From: an uncultured Panacagrimonas sp.
Lineage (GTDB): Bacteria; Pseudomonadota; Gammaproteobacteria; Nevskiales; Nevskiaceae
Direction: 5' to 3'
Assembly (NCBI GenBank): GCA_946481265.1
Contig: CAMLNE010000032.1
Coordinates: 1-19,779 of the forward strand
Length of the DNA stretch: 19,779 nucleotides
The translations under genes were made by a program, and so were the position numbers. This document shows, in pieces, positions 8,261 through 16,167 of the stretch. The notes under the pieces are model-generated. The model worked only from the letters and a program-made list of their open reading frames with translations. It searched no databases and had not been told where the DNA came from. Every line of letters starts with the position of its first letter. Within the stretch, counting starts at the first letter, position 1.

Positions 8261-8305
8261 TCGCGGGCTCGAAGAAGAATTGTATCCACCCGGCACGACC
8301 GATCC

Positions 8306-9646
8306 GTGACTCCTGACCCCGCTTCCCCGGCCGTCATCGACCTGCTGGTGATTCCCTCGGCCGTGGTGCCGGTGGAGCCGGCCGGGACCGTGCTGTCCGG
8401 TCATGCTCTGGCCGTCGACGGTGGCCGCATCGTCGCGGTGCTGCCCGCCGCCGAGGCCCGCCAGCGCTACGCCGCGCGTGAAGTGCTCGAGTTGCCGCGT
8501 CACGTCCTGCTGCCAGGCCTGGTGAACCTGCACACGCATGCGGCCATGAGCCTGCTGCGCGGACTGGCCGACGACCTGTCGCTGATGGACTGGCTGCAGA
8601 ACCACATCTGGCCGGCCGAGGGCGCGCACGTGTCGCGCGCGTTCTGCCTGGACGGCGCCAGGCTCTCGACGGCGGAGTTCATCCGCGGCGGCGTCACCTG
8701 CGCCAACGACATGTATTTCTTTCCCGACGCGACCGCCGAAGCCTTCTCGGCCGCCGGCATGCGCGCGAGCGTGGGCCTGATCGTCATCGACTTTCCGAGC
8801 GCCTGGGCGCAGGGGCCGGACGAGTACTTCGCCAAGGGCATCGCGGTGCACGACGCGGTGCGCGGCGATCCGCTGATCCGCACGCTGTTCGCGCCGCATG
8901 CGCCCTACACCGTCGGCGACGCGGCGCTGCGCAAGACGCGCGCCTATGCCGACGAGCTGGGTATCGGCATCCACATGCACGTGCACGAGACCGAGTCCGA
9001 GGTCGCCGAGGCGGTGCAGAAGACCGGCCGGCGCCCCTGGCAGCGCCTGAACGAGCTGGGCATGCTCGGCCCCGACTTCATCGCCGTGCACATGACCCAG
9101 CTCAGCGACGAGGAAATCGCGCAGGCCGCGCAGTTCGGCGTGCACGTCGCGCACTGCCCCGAGTCCAATCTCAAGCTGGCCAGCGGCTTCTGCCCGGTGC
9201 AGAAGCTGCTGGATGCCGGCGTGAACGTCGGCATCGGCACCGACGGCGCGGCATCCAACAACGATCTCGACCTGTTCGGCGAGATGAAGACCGCCGCCCT
9301 GCTCGCCAAGGGCGTGGCGCGCGACGCCCATGCCTTCGGCGCGGCGAGCGCGCTGCACGCATCAACGCTGGGCGGTGCCCGGGCACTGGGCCTGGACGGC
9401 GAGATCGGCTCGCTGGTGGCGGGAAAGTCCGCCGACTTCATTGCCGTCGAGATGTACGCGCCGCATCTTCAGCCGGTATACAACCTGGTTTCCCACCTCG
9501 TGTACGCCATCGGGCGCGGCGATGTCAGTTACGTCTGGGTGGCGGGTCGCCCCCTGATGCGCGCACGCCGCCTGCTGACGGTGGACGAAGACGCGATCCT
9601 GGCCACCGCCATGCAATGGCGCACACGCATTCGGGCAGAAGCATGA
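8306..9646 (+). CDS. mtaD: 5-methylthioadenosine/S-adenosylhomocysteine deaminase (MtaD)
   Basis: This is an amidohydrolase of the TRZ/ATZ/MTA deaminase family, 446 residues. It deaminates methylthioadenosine to methylthioinosine, the route described in P. aeruginosa, whose homologue sits next to mtnA and ubiG. Metal and catalytic residues are visible: NLHTHAAM with H76 and H78, MHVHETES with H225 and E228, VAHCPESN with H283, and GTDGAASNN with D313, the pattern of the characterised Thermotoga enzyme. An N-terminal beta-sandwich and a C-terminal strand [11 protein letters not shown] complete the fold. The GTG start gives the N-terminus usual for the family, but no strong ribosome site precedes it. 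Its TGA overlaps the ubiG ATG. Confidence 0.93.
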   Translation: MTPDPASPAVIDLLVIPSAVVPVEPAGTVLSGHALAVDGGRIVAVLPAAEARQRYAAREVLELPRHVLLPGLVNLHTHAAMSLLRGLADDLSLMDWLQNHIWPAEGAHVSRAFCLDGARLSTAEFIRGGVTCANDMYFFPDATAEAFSAAGMRASVGLIVIDFPSAWAQGPDEYFAKGIAVHDAVRGDPLIRTLFAPHAPYTVGDAALRKTRAYADELGIGIHMHVHETESEVAEAVQKTGRRPWQRLNELGMLGPDFIAVHMTQLSDEEIAQAAQFGVHVAHCPESNLKLASGFCPVQKLLDAGVNVGIGTDGAASNNDLDLFGEMKTAALLAKGVARDAHAFGAASALHASTLGGARALGLDGEIGSLVAGKSADFIAVEMYAPHLQPVYNLVSHLVYAIGRGDVSYVWVAGRPLMRARRLLTVDEDAILATAMQWRTRIRAEA

Positions 9647-10344
9647 GCAACGTCGACCGCAGCGAGATCGGCCACTTCGACCGGCTCGCCTCGAGCTGGT
9701 GGGATGCCAAGGGCGAGATGGGCCCGCTGCATGCCCTCAACCCGCCCCGCGTGCGCTTCATCGACCAGGCCTGCGGTGGCCTGCAGGGCAAGCGGGCGCT
9801 CGATGTCGGCTGCGGTGGCGGCATCCTCACCGAGGCCCTCGCCGCCCGCGGCGCCCAGGCCAGCGGGATCGACCTGGCGCAGGCGGCGCTGGACGTGGCG
9901 CGCGATCACGCCGCCAAGTCCGCACTGCAGATCGACTACCGCGCGATTGCCGCCGAAGAGCTGGCGCTCGAATCCCCTGCCAGCTTCGACCTGGTGTGCT
10001 GCCTGGAGATGCTGGAGCACGTGCCCGACCCGGCCAGCGTCGTGCGCGCCTGCGCGCAACTCGTAAAGCCGGGTGGCGACGTGGTCTTCTCCACCATCAA
10101 CCGCAACCCCAAGAGCTTCGCGCTGGCCATCGTCGGCGCCGAATACCTGATGAATCTGATCCCGCGCGGCACGCATGACTACGCCAAGTTCATCCGCCCC
10201 TCCGAGCTGACGCAATGGTGTCGCCAGGCCGGGCTCGACGCGGTCTCGCTGCGCGGCCTGCGCTACAACCCGCTGCTCCGGTCGGCCTCGCTGGCGGATG
10301 ACATCGACGTGAACTACCTGCTGCACTGCCGGCGCGCCGCATGA
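9643..10344 (+). CDS. ubiG: ubiquinone biosynthesis O-methyltransferase UbiG
   Basis: UbiG performs both O-methylations of ubiquinone biosynthesis with S-adenosylmethionine, at the inner membrane surface. The 233-residue product has the family's start (IGHFDRLASSWWDAKGEMGPLH), the SAM-binding motif LDVGCGGG (53-60), GIDLAQ after the second strand, and CLEMLEHVPDP. Near the C-terminus THDYAKFIRPSEL and RGLRYNPL are characteristic of UbiG. I chose ATG 9643, which overlaps the mtaD stop (ATGA); an in-frame ATG at 9616 would add nine residues inside mtaD. The stop overlaps the next gene's ATG. The downstream neighbours match the order around ubiG in Pseudomonas. Confidence 0.96.
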   Translation: MSNVDRSEIGHFDRLASSWWDAKGEMGPLHALNPPRVRFIDQACGGLQGKRALDVGCGGGILTEALAARGAQASGIDLAQAALDVARDHAAKSALQIDYRAIAAEELALESPASFDLVCCLEMLEHVPDPASVVRACAQLVKPGGDVVFSTINRNPKSFALAIVGAEYLMNLIPRGTHDYAKFIRPSELTQWCRQAGLDAVSLRGLRYNPLLRSASLADDIDVNYLLHCRRAA

Positions 10345-11006
10345 CCGGGGGACGCATCAAGGCAGCGGTCTGGCTGTTCGATCTCGACGGCACCCTGGTC
10401 GACACCGCGCCCGACCTCGGCCATGCCGCCAACCAGGTGCGCGCCGAGTGCGGCCTGCCCCCGCTGCCGCTGATCGATTACCGCCCGGCAGCGTCCGGCG
10501 GCGCGCGCGGACTGCTCGGCGTGGGCCTGGGCATCACGCCCGAGCATCCCGAGTTCCCGCAGCGCCGGGACAGCTTCCTGGCCCACTACCGCACCGGCAT
10601 CTCGCGGCATTCGCGGCCCTTCCCCGGCGTGCTGGAACTGCTGCTGGCCCTGGATCTGCAGGGCGCGCGCTGGGGCGTGGTCACCAACAAGCCGGGCTGG
10701 CTCACGCAGCCGCTGATGCAGGACCTGGAGCTGGCCCCGCGTGCGGCCTGCATCGTCAGCGGTGACAGCACGCCGCATCCGAAGCCGGCGCCGGACCCGC
10801 TGCTGCTGGCCTGCTCCGAGCTGGGCGTCAAGCCGCGCGACTGCGTGTATGTCGGCGACGACTTGCGCGACGTCGAGGCCGCGCGCGCGGCGAAGATGCG
10901 CTCGGTCGCGGCCGGCTGGGGCTACGAGGGCAGAACGCCGATCACCGAGTGGAAGGCGGACTTCTTCGCCGCCAACGTGACGGACCTGATCGGCAAGCTG
11001 GCCTGA
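10341..11006 (+). CDS. mupP: HAD-family phosphatase, probable MupP (Gph-like)
   Basis: This 221-residue haloacid-dehalogenase phosphatase resembles phosphoglycolate phosphatase. All four HAD motifs are visible: FDLDGTLVD with nucleophile D14 and D16, VVTNKPG with T115, the motif III lysine K148 in HPKPAPDPL, and YVGDDLRDVEAA with D173/D174. A small cap domain lies between motifs I and II. In Pseudomonas the paralogue directly after ubiG is MupP, which dephosphorylates N-acetylmuramic acid 6-phosphate in the AnmK-MupP-AmgK-MurU cell-wall recycling route. The same position here favours MupP over true Gph, but the substrate cannot be read from sequence alone. The ATG overlaps the ubiG stop (ATGA). 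Confidence 0.85.
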   Translation: MTGGRIKAAVWLFDLDGTLVDTAPDLGHAANQVRAECGLPPLPLIDYRPAASGGARGLLGVGLGITPEHPEFPQRRDSFLAHYRTGISRHSRPFPGVLELLLALDLQGARWGVVTNKPGWLTQPLMQDLELAPRAACIVSGDSTPHPKPAPDPLLLACSELGVKPRDCVYVGDDLRDVEAARAAKMRSVAAGWGYEGRTPITEWKADFFAANVTDLIGKLA

Positions 11007-11107
11007 GCGACGCGCCCCCCACCAGGTCCGATCCCCTCGGGCCGCTGGCGCATCGCCATGCCGCGATCGCTCAGAATGACGTCCCCTCGTTTCCTTTCGC
11101 CGCCGCC

Positions 11108-11848
11108 GTGACACCCGAATTCGAATACACCCCCGCCCCGGACCTGCTGCGCGATCGCGTGATCCTGATCACCGGCGCGAGCGGCGGCCTGGGCGGTGCG
11201 CTGGCCTGCGCCTGCGCGGCGCTGGGCGCCACCGTGGTCCTGACCGGGCGCAGCGTGCGCAAGCTCGAGGCGGTGTACGACCGCATCGAGGCTGCCGGCG
11301 GGCCGCAGCCCGCGATCCTGCCGATGAACCTGATGACGGCGACCTGGGTCGAGTACGAGGCCTTCGCCGGTGCGCTGGACCAGAACTTCGGTCGGCTCGA
11401 CGGCCTGGTGCACGCCGCCGCGCACTTCAAGGGCTTTTCGACGCTGGAGGACCTGGAGCCGCGCGAATGGCTGGACTCGCTGCAGGTCAATCTCACCGCG
11501 CCCTACACGCTGACCCGGCTGTGCCTGCCGCTGCTGCGCAAGTCGGCCGACGCCTCGGTGGTGCAGATCGCCGACGAGGGCGGCCGCCGCGTGCGCGCCT
11601 TCCACGGCATCTACGGGATCGCCAAGCGCGGTGCCGAGGCGCTTGGCGCCGCGTTCGCCCTGGAGCTTCGCAACGAGCCCGGCCTGCGCTTCAACAGCTA
11701 TGACCCGGGACCGATGCGCACCGAGTTCCGCACCCGGGGTTATGCCGGCGAATCCGCCGCCGCCACGCCGCCGCCCGAGACGCGGCTGGCACGGCTGCTG
11801 TGGCTGCTGGGGCCGGACAGCCGGGGCGTGAGCGGCCAGGCGTTCTGA
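11108..11848 (+). CDS. yciK: YciK-type short-chain dehydrogenase with altered active site
   Basis: This is an SDR family protein of 246 residues related to YciK. The start EYTPAPDLLRDRVILITGASGGLG carries the NAD(P)-binding TGASGGLG (22-29); N128 in VNLTAPY and the YGIAK motif (Y169, K173) are kept. The serine expected 13 residues before the tyrosine is replaced by D156 in QIADEGG, and the NAG motif after strand 4 reads HAAA. It may therefore bind nucleotide but be a poor or different dehydrogenase; no substrate is known for E. coli YciK either. I chose GTG 11108, which gives the family's usual N-terminus. A 101-base gap separates it from the mupP-like gene, so it may have its own promoter. 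Confidence 0.88.
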   Translation: MTPEFEYTPAPDLLRDRVILITGASGGLGGALACACAALGATVVLTGRSVRKLEAVYDRIEAAGGPQPAILPMNLMTATWVEYEAFAGALDQNFGRLDGLVHAAAHFKGFSTLEDLEPREWLDSLQVNLTAPYTLTRLCLPLLRKSADASVVQIADEGGRRVRAFHGIYGIAKRGAEALGAAFALELRNEPGLRFNSYDPGPMRTEFRTRGYAGESAAATPPPETRLARLLWLLGPDSRGVSGQAF

Positions 11849-11856
11849 ACCGCATC

Positions 11857-11876
11857 CCCGCCCTGCACCGGGCGGG
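11857..11876 (+). terminator. GC hairpin after yciK, possible terminator
   Basis: CCCGCCC (11857-11863) and GGGCGGG (11870-11876) form a 7-bp all-GC stem with a 6-base loop, starting 8 bases after the yciK stop. No T-tract follows. A second inverted repeat AGGCGCG/CGCGCCT (11906-11912, 11930-11936) lies closer to the end of the convergent rluB gene. Confidence 0.4.
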
Positions 11877-11959
11877 CGATGGCGGGCGTGACGAGCGGAG
11901 CAGTCAGGCGCGGCCGCGTGCGTGCGCTTCGCGCCTTGCCCAAGCGGGCCCTGCGCGTC

Positions 11960-12823
11960 CTAGGACGACTTCGATGGCTTCTTTCGCGGCTTGCGCGGAC
12001 CCGCATTCGGCCGGAATGTCCGCGCCATCAGCGAGCGCGGCTTGCGCGCCGTCTTCTCCGGCTTGGGCACCTCCATCCCGACCGCTTCCATCAAGGCCTC
12101 GAACTCCTCCGGCGTCGCCTCGCGGTAGCCGCCCGCCTTGATGCCGCGGCCGAGCCGGATCGGCCCGTAGGCGATGCGGATCAGGCGGCTCACCTGCAGG
12201 TCCACCCCCTCGAACAGGCGCCGCACGATGCGGTTGCGCCCCTCGCGCATGGTGACCTCGTACCAGCGGTTGGCCGCGCCCTCGGCCTCCTCGGCGTCCG
12301 GCGGATCGGCCGAGACGATCGACTCGCACTTGGCCACGCCATCCTCCAGCTCGATGCCCTTGAGCAGGCGCCGGCGGATGTCGTCGGTCACCTCGCCGAG
12401 CACGCGCACCGCGTAGACCCGCGTGACCTCGAAGCTGGGATGCGTCAGGCGGCGCGCGAGTTCGCCGTCGGTGGTCATCAGCAGCAGACCGGAGGTATTG
12501 ATGTCGAGCCGGCCCACCGCGATCCAGCGGCCGGTCTCCAGTTCCGGCAGCTTGCGGAACACCGTGCGACGACCTTCCGGGTCGTCGCGCGTCACCAGCT
12601 CGCCGGTCTTCTTGCGGAACAGGATCACGCGCGTCGGGCCGGCCTTGCGCGCCAGGGCGACCAGCCGCCCGTCGACGCGCACGTGATCGTGGTAATCGAT
12701 CTTCTGCCCGGTCTGCGCGGGGCGCCCGTTCACCGTGATGCGCCCTTCGGCGATCCACTCCTCGATCGCACGGCGGCTGGCGATGCCGGCGGTGGCAAGC
12801 AGTTTCTGGATTCGTTCGGCCAC
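11960..12823 (-). CDS. rluB: 23S rRNA pseudouridine(2605) synthase RluB
   Basis: RluB converts U2605 of 23S rRNA (E. coli numbering) to pseudouridine. An S4 domain lies at the N-terminus (ERIQKLLATAGIASRRAIEE), followed by the RsuA/RluB catalytic domain with the motif GRLDINTSGLLLMTTDG, catalytic D107, then LTHPSFEVTRVYAVRV and MREGRNRIVRRLFE. The C-terminal tail is basic and low in complexity (PRKPRKKPSKSS), as in many RluB proteins, probably for RNA contact. The product has 287 residues and starts with GTG at 12823, with no clear ribosome site. It is the last gene of the minus-strand run and follows scpB after a 140-base gap. Confidence 0.94.
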   Translation of the reverse strand: MAERIQKLLATAGIASRRAIEEWIAEGRITVNGRPAQTGQKIDYHDHVRVDGRLVALARKAGPTRVILFRKKTGELVTRDDPEGRRTVFRKLPELETGRWIAVGRLDINTSGLLLMTTDGELARRLTHPSFEVTRVYAVRVLGEVTDDIRRRLLKGIELEDGVAKCESIVSADPPDAEEAEGAANRWYEVTMREGRNRIVRRLFEGVDLQVSRLIRIAYGPIRLGRGIKAGGYREATPEEFEALMEAVGMEVPKPEKTARKPRSLMARTFRPNAGPRKPRKKPSKSS

Positions 12824-12875
12824 GTCAGGAGCAGGTCGGATGCGGTTCGGGGGAATTGCGGGGGCGCGCCTGCCC

Positions 12876-12915
12876 GCGACGCCGATCGATCCCGCTGGAT
12901 CGGTGGCGACGTCGC
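12876..12915 (-). promoter_or_regulatory. inverted-repeat structure in scpB-rluB gap
   Basis: In the 140-base gap upstream of rluB two nested inverted repeats share a centre: inner CGATCC (12887-12892) with GGATCG (12897-12902) around a 4-base loop, and outer GCGACG (12876-12881) with CGTCGC (12910-12915). A 12-base palindrome GCGCCCGGGCGC (12951-12962) sits directly after the scpB stop. These could be an RNA processing or attenuation site, or scpB's 3' end. The function is unknown. Confidence 0.35.
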
Positions 12916-12963
12916 GCTCGGGCTTGCCTACAGGATACGCAGGGCGACGCGCGCCCGGGCGCC

Positions 12964-13731
12964 TCAGTGCACCGTGCGACCGTCCGCCGCGGCGTCGGCT
13001 GCCGCAGCGCTGTCACCGTTGCCATCGCCGTTGGCAGCGGCATCGGCATCGGCATCGCCGGATGTCTCGCCCTGCGGCGATGCGACCTCGCCCGCGGCCT
13101 GCTCCAGGCGCGCCAGCGCGGCATCGAGCTGGTCCAGGTCCTTGATCTCGGGCAGCGCCGGCAACTCGTCGAGCGAGCGCAGGTTGAAGTCGTCGAGGAA
13201 CTGGTGCGTGGTGCCGAACAGCGCCGGCCGCCCGGGCACCTCCCTGACACCCAGCTCGCGGATCCAGCCACGTTCGAGCAGGGTGCGCAGGATGCTGGTG
13301 GAGACCGCCACGCCGCGCACGTCCTCGATCTCGCCGCGCGTGATCGGCTGCCGGTAGCAGACCAGGGCGAGGGTCTCGAGCAGGGCACGCGAATAGCGCG
13401 GCGGCTTTTCCTGCCACAGGCGGCCGACCCACTCGGCGTGCTCGCTCTTGACCTGGATGCGAAAGCCGCTGCCGACCTCCTTGAGTTCCACGGCGCCCTG
13501 CCCCACGCGCAGCGCGAGCTGGTCGAGGGCCGCGCGCAGGTCCTTGCGGGTGACACCGAGCTCGCTGCCGAGCAGGCGCCCGAGCTGGTCGAGCGACAGC
13601 GGTGCATCCGAGGCCAGCAGCAGGGCTTCGAGGATGTGTTCGAGGCGCTGCAGCGCGGCGGGATCGGTAGCCGCATCCGAGACCGGAAGCTCGGCCTGGG
13701 ACTCGTCTTGTTCAGGGGGCGTGTCGTTCAC
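12964..13731 (-). CDS. scpB: segregation and condensation protein ScpB
   Basis: ScpB is a kleisin-interacting winged-helix protein of the SMC-ScpA-ScpB condensin. The first winged helix covers about residues 28-100 (ILEALLLASDAPLSLDQLG) and the second about 115-190, with LALVCYRQPITRGEIEDVRG and GRPALFGTTHQFLDDFNL, the signature of the family. The tail from about residue 225 is Asp/Ala/Gly-rich and contains a hexanucleotide repeat (three GGCATC units at 13039-13056 on the plus strand). The product has 255 residues. The GTG start overlaps the scpA stop (GTGA) and has AGGTG 4 bases upstream, which points to translational coupling of the two partners. Confidence 0.95.
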   Translation of the reverse strand: MNDTPPEQDESQAELPVSDAATDPAALQRLEHILEALLLASDAPLSLDQLGRLLGSELGVTRKDLRAALDQLALRVGQGAVELKEVGSGFRIQVKSEHAEWVGRLWQEKPPRYSRALLETLALVCYRQPITRGEIEDVRGVAVSTSILRTLLERGWIRELGVREVPGRPALFGTTHQFLDDFNLRSLDELPALPEIKDLDQLDAALARLEQAAGEVASPQGETSGDADADAAANGDGNGDSAAAADAAADGRTVH

Positions 13732-14630
13732 GATTCACCTGTGTTCGGGATTTCGATGTCGTCTGCGGCAGCGTCGTCGCCGTCCGTGACCTCGGGATAT
13801 TGGTGCGGTCGCGCCGCGCCTATGGTCACCTCGGCGAAGGGCCCTTCCTGCACGAGATCGATCATCGACAGCTTCACCATTTCCAGCAGGGCGAGCAGGC
13901 AGACCACCACGCCCATGCGGCCTTCGGCGGGATCGCAGAGATCGACGAAGCGGGCAGGTCCGGCGGCGACGCGCTCCAGGATGTGGGTCATGCGCTCGCG
14001 CACGCTCAGCGGCTCGCGCGTGACCTGGTGGCGCGTGAACAGCTCGGCGCGCAGCATCACGTCGCGGAAGGCCAGCATCAGCTCGCGCAATCCGGGCTGG
14101 GGCAGTGGCGCGTCGCTGGGCACCACTTCCGGCCGCGCGGCCGCCTGGTGCAGTTCGCGACCCATGCGCGGCAGTGCGTCCAGGCTCTCGGCGGCGGACT
14201 TGAAGCGCTCGTACTCCTGCAGCCGGCGCACCAGCTCCATGCGCGGATCGGAGACGTCCTCCTCCTCGGCAAGCTGGCGCGGCAGCAGGATGCGCGACTT
14301 AATCTCCGCCAGCAGCGCGGCCATCAGCAGGTACTCGGCCGCCAGTTCCAGGCGCAGTTCGTGCATCAGCGCGATGTACTGCATGTACTGCTGCGTGATG
14401 CGCAGCACCGGGATGTCCAGGATGTCCAGGTTCTGCCGGCGGATCAGGTACAGCAGCAGGTCGAGCGGGCCCTCGAAGGCATCCAGGAACACCTCGAGCG
14501 CATCCGGCGGGATGTACAGGTCCTCCGGCATCGCGGTCATCGGCTGGCCGTTGACCCTGATCTGCCGCTCGCCCTCGCCTGCCGGCGGCGCACCGGCGCT
14601 GGTCTCGTCCACGACGTCGGTCTCGCTCAC
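13728..14630 (-). CDS. scpA: segregation and condensation protein ScpA
   Basis: ScpA is the kleisin subunit that bridges the SMC dimer in bacterial condensin. The N-terminal SMC-binding region has the signature FEGPLDLLLYLIRRQNLDIL (52-71), followed by ITQQYMQYI and EYLLMAALLAEIKSRILLP. A variable middle leads to the C-terminal winged helix (VVVCLLALLEMVKLSMIDL, then GPFAEVTI). I chose GTG 14630: it has GGAG 6 bases upstream and overlaps the stop of the acetyltransferase gene (GTGA). An ATG 30 bases further up in frame lies within that gene. The product has 300 residues with an acidic N-terminal extension of about 40 residues before the core. Confidence 0.95.
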   Translation of the reverse strand: MSETDVVDETSAGAPPAGEGERQIRVNGQPMTAMPEDLYIPPDALEVFLDAFEGPLDLLLYLIRRQNLDILDIPVLRITQQYMQYIALMHELRLELAAEYLLMAALLAEIKSRILLPRQLAEEEDVSDPRMELVRRLQEYERFKSAAESLDALPRMGRELHQAAARPEVVPSDAPLPQPGLRELMLAFRDVMLRAELFTRHQVTREPLSVRERMTHILERVAAGPARFVDLCDPAEGRMGVVVCLLALLEMVKLSMIDLVQEGPFAEVTIGAARPHQYPEVTDGDDAAADDIEIPNTGES

Positions 14631-15082
14631 GTCTGCTCCGGTGCAAGGCGCCATTGCCACAGGCGACCGTCCTCGGGGTGGTCGATCTCGCCCTCCAGGG
14701 TGAAACCCTGCCTGCGCAGGATGGCGGTCGACGCGTTCTCCTGCGGCAGCGTCTGCGCGGTCACCGTCAGCCCCGGCTGCGCCTGGCGCGCGATTTCCAC
14801 CAGCTGGCGGGCCATCTCGGTGGCGATGCCACGGCCCTCGAACTCGGGAAAGCTCATGTAGGCGATCTCGACGCTGCCGTTCTCGGGAGGGGCCTTGAAG
14901 GCGCAGGCGCCGACGACATCGCCGTCGCGATCGGCGAGATACCCGATCCAGGGCGGCTTGAACCCGGTGGTCTGGTAGAGATTGACGGTGCCTTCGAGGA
15001 CGTCGCGCGCCGCCGGCGGGATGCTGCCCGGACAGCGCGACGGCGTGCCGTCGGCACCGATCTCGATCAGGCGCAGCTTCAC
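14627..15082 (-). CDS. GNAT-family N-acetyltransferase
   Basis: This predicted acetyl-CoA-dependent acetyltransferase has 151 residues. The core is visible in order: WIGYLADRDGDVVGACAFK (beta 2-3), SVEIAYMSFPEFEGRGIATE with the pyrophosphate-binding EGRGIA (82-87), and TLPQENASTAILRRQGF, the usual motif B where N116 and the RRQGF turn close the fold. It looks like the RimJ/RimL side of the family, but the acceptor cannot be told. The start is uncertain: GTG 15082 fits the domain, while TTG 15097 has AGGA 5 bases upstream. It lies between trpS and scpA in the same direction, with a 40-base gap to trpS and a stop overlapping the scpA start. Confidence 0.85.
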   Translation of the reverse strand: MKLRLIEIGADGTPSRCPGSIPPAARDVLEGTVNLYQTTGFKPPWIGYLADRDGDVVGACAFKAPPENGSVEIAYMSFPEFEGRGIATEMARQLVEIARQAQPGLTVTAQTLPQENASTAILRRQGFTLEGEIDHPEDGRLWQWRLAPEQT

Positions 15083-15122
15083 CGCCGCACCCAACCGCGT
15101 CCTGCCGGCACGGGAAGCCGCC

Positions 15123-16163
15123 TCATTCGGGAATGAAACCCAGGACGTCGTGCACGCGCGCCAAGGTGGCATCCGCCTTTGCCGCCGCGCGCTGCGCGCC
15201 GTCGCGCAGCACCCGCGCCAGGCCCGCCTCGTCACCGCGCAACTCGTGATAGCGGGCCTGCACCGGCCTCAGGCATTCGACCACGGCCTCCGCCACGGCG
15301 GCCTTGAGCTTGCCGTAGCCCTGGCCGTCGTAGGTGGTGGCGATCGCGTCCATCGACTGGCCGGTGGTCGCCGCCAGGATGGATATCAGGTTCGATATTC
15401 CCGGCTTTTCCCTGAGGTCGTAGCGCACCTCGTTGCCCAGGTCCGTCACGGCACGCTTGAGCTTGCGCGTGATCACATCCGGCGGGTCGAGCAGGTAGAT
15501 CGCGTCGGTCTCGGCGTCGCCGGACTTGCTCATCTTCGCGGTGGGTTCCTGCAGGCCCATGATGCGTGCACCGACGGGCGGGATCATCGGCTCGGGCACC
15601 ACGAAGACCGGCTTCTCCTTGCTGCCGTGGGCATTGTTGAAGCGGATCGCCACGTCGCGGGTCAGTTCCAGGTGCTGCTTCTGGTCGTCGCCGACCGGCA
15701 CGCCGCTGGCGTCGTACAGCAGGATGTCAGCGGCCATCAGCACCGGATAGTCGAACAGGCCGACATTGATGTTGTCGCCGCCGCTCGAGCTGCCCAGCCT
15801 CGCGCTCTTGTCCTTGAACTGCGTCATGCGCGACAGTTCGCCCATCTGCGTGTAGCAGTTGAGCACCCAGGCCAGGCGCGCATGCGCGGCCACGTGGCTC
15901 TGCACGAACAGCACGTTCTTCGAAGGGTCCAGGCCGCAGGCCAGGTACAGGGAGATGAACTCGTGGCAGCGTTCACGCAGCGCCCGTGGATCCTGGCGCA
16001 CGGTGATCGCGTGCAGGTCCACCAGCATGTAGTAGCAGTCATGGGTGGCCGACAGCGGCACCCAGTTCTTGATGGCGCCCAGGTAATTGCCCAGCGTGAG
16101 ACGGCCGGAGGGCTGGATGCCGGAAAGGACGATGGGTCGGTTGCGAGGAGCGGCGGTGGTCAT
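15123..16163 (-). CDS. trpS: tryptophanyl-tRNA synthetase
   Basis: TrpS charges tRNA-Trp in the cytosol. The 346-residue class I synthetase has the HIGH-equivalent segment GIQPSGRLTLGNYLGA (15-30) and a canonical KMSKS at 210-214. VLMAADILLYDASGVPVGDDQKQHLELTRDVA is the conserved Rossmann-fold part that contacts tryptophan. An Ala-rich helical C-terminus follows, with the usual GYGKLKAAVAEAV. The serine/glycine insert SARLGSSSGGD (119-130) is slightly longer than I expect from E. coli TrpS. The ATG at 16163 starts 4 bases after the stop of the M50 protease gene, so the two are probably co-transcribed. Confidence 0.97.
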   Translation of the reverse strand: MTTAAPRNRPIVLSGIQPSGRLTLGNYLGAIKNWVPLSATHDCYYMLVDLHAITVRQDPRALRERCHEFISLYLACGLDPSKNVLFVQSHVAAHARLAWVLNCYTQMGELSRMTQFKDKSARLGSSSGGDNINVGLFDYPVLMAADILLYDASGVPVGDDQKQHLELTRDVAIRFNNAHGSKEKPVFVVPEPMIPPVGARIMGLQEPTAKMSKSGDAETDAIYLLDPPDVITRKLKRAVTDLGNEVRYDLREKPGISNLISILAATTGQSMDAIATTYDGQGYGKLKAAVAEAVVECLRPVQARYHELRGDEAGLARVLRDGAQRAAAKADATLARVHDVLGFIPE

Positions 16164-16167
16164 GCGG

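Noticed and set aside
11072..11077. CAGAAT as the -10 box of yciK
   Set aside because: It is a poor match to the consensus and no -35 box is found. The 101-base gap may still hold a promoter, but I cannot locate it.
11879..14861. Long open frames on the plus strand opposite rluB, scpB and scpA
   Set aside because: They are antisense to genes with clear family motifs. Their residue content (Arg, Ala, Pro, Gly-rich, no motif) is what GC-rich antisense frames give.
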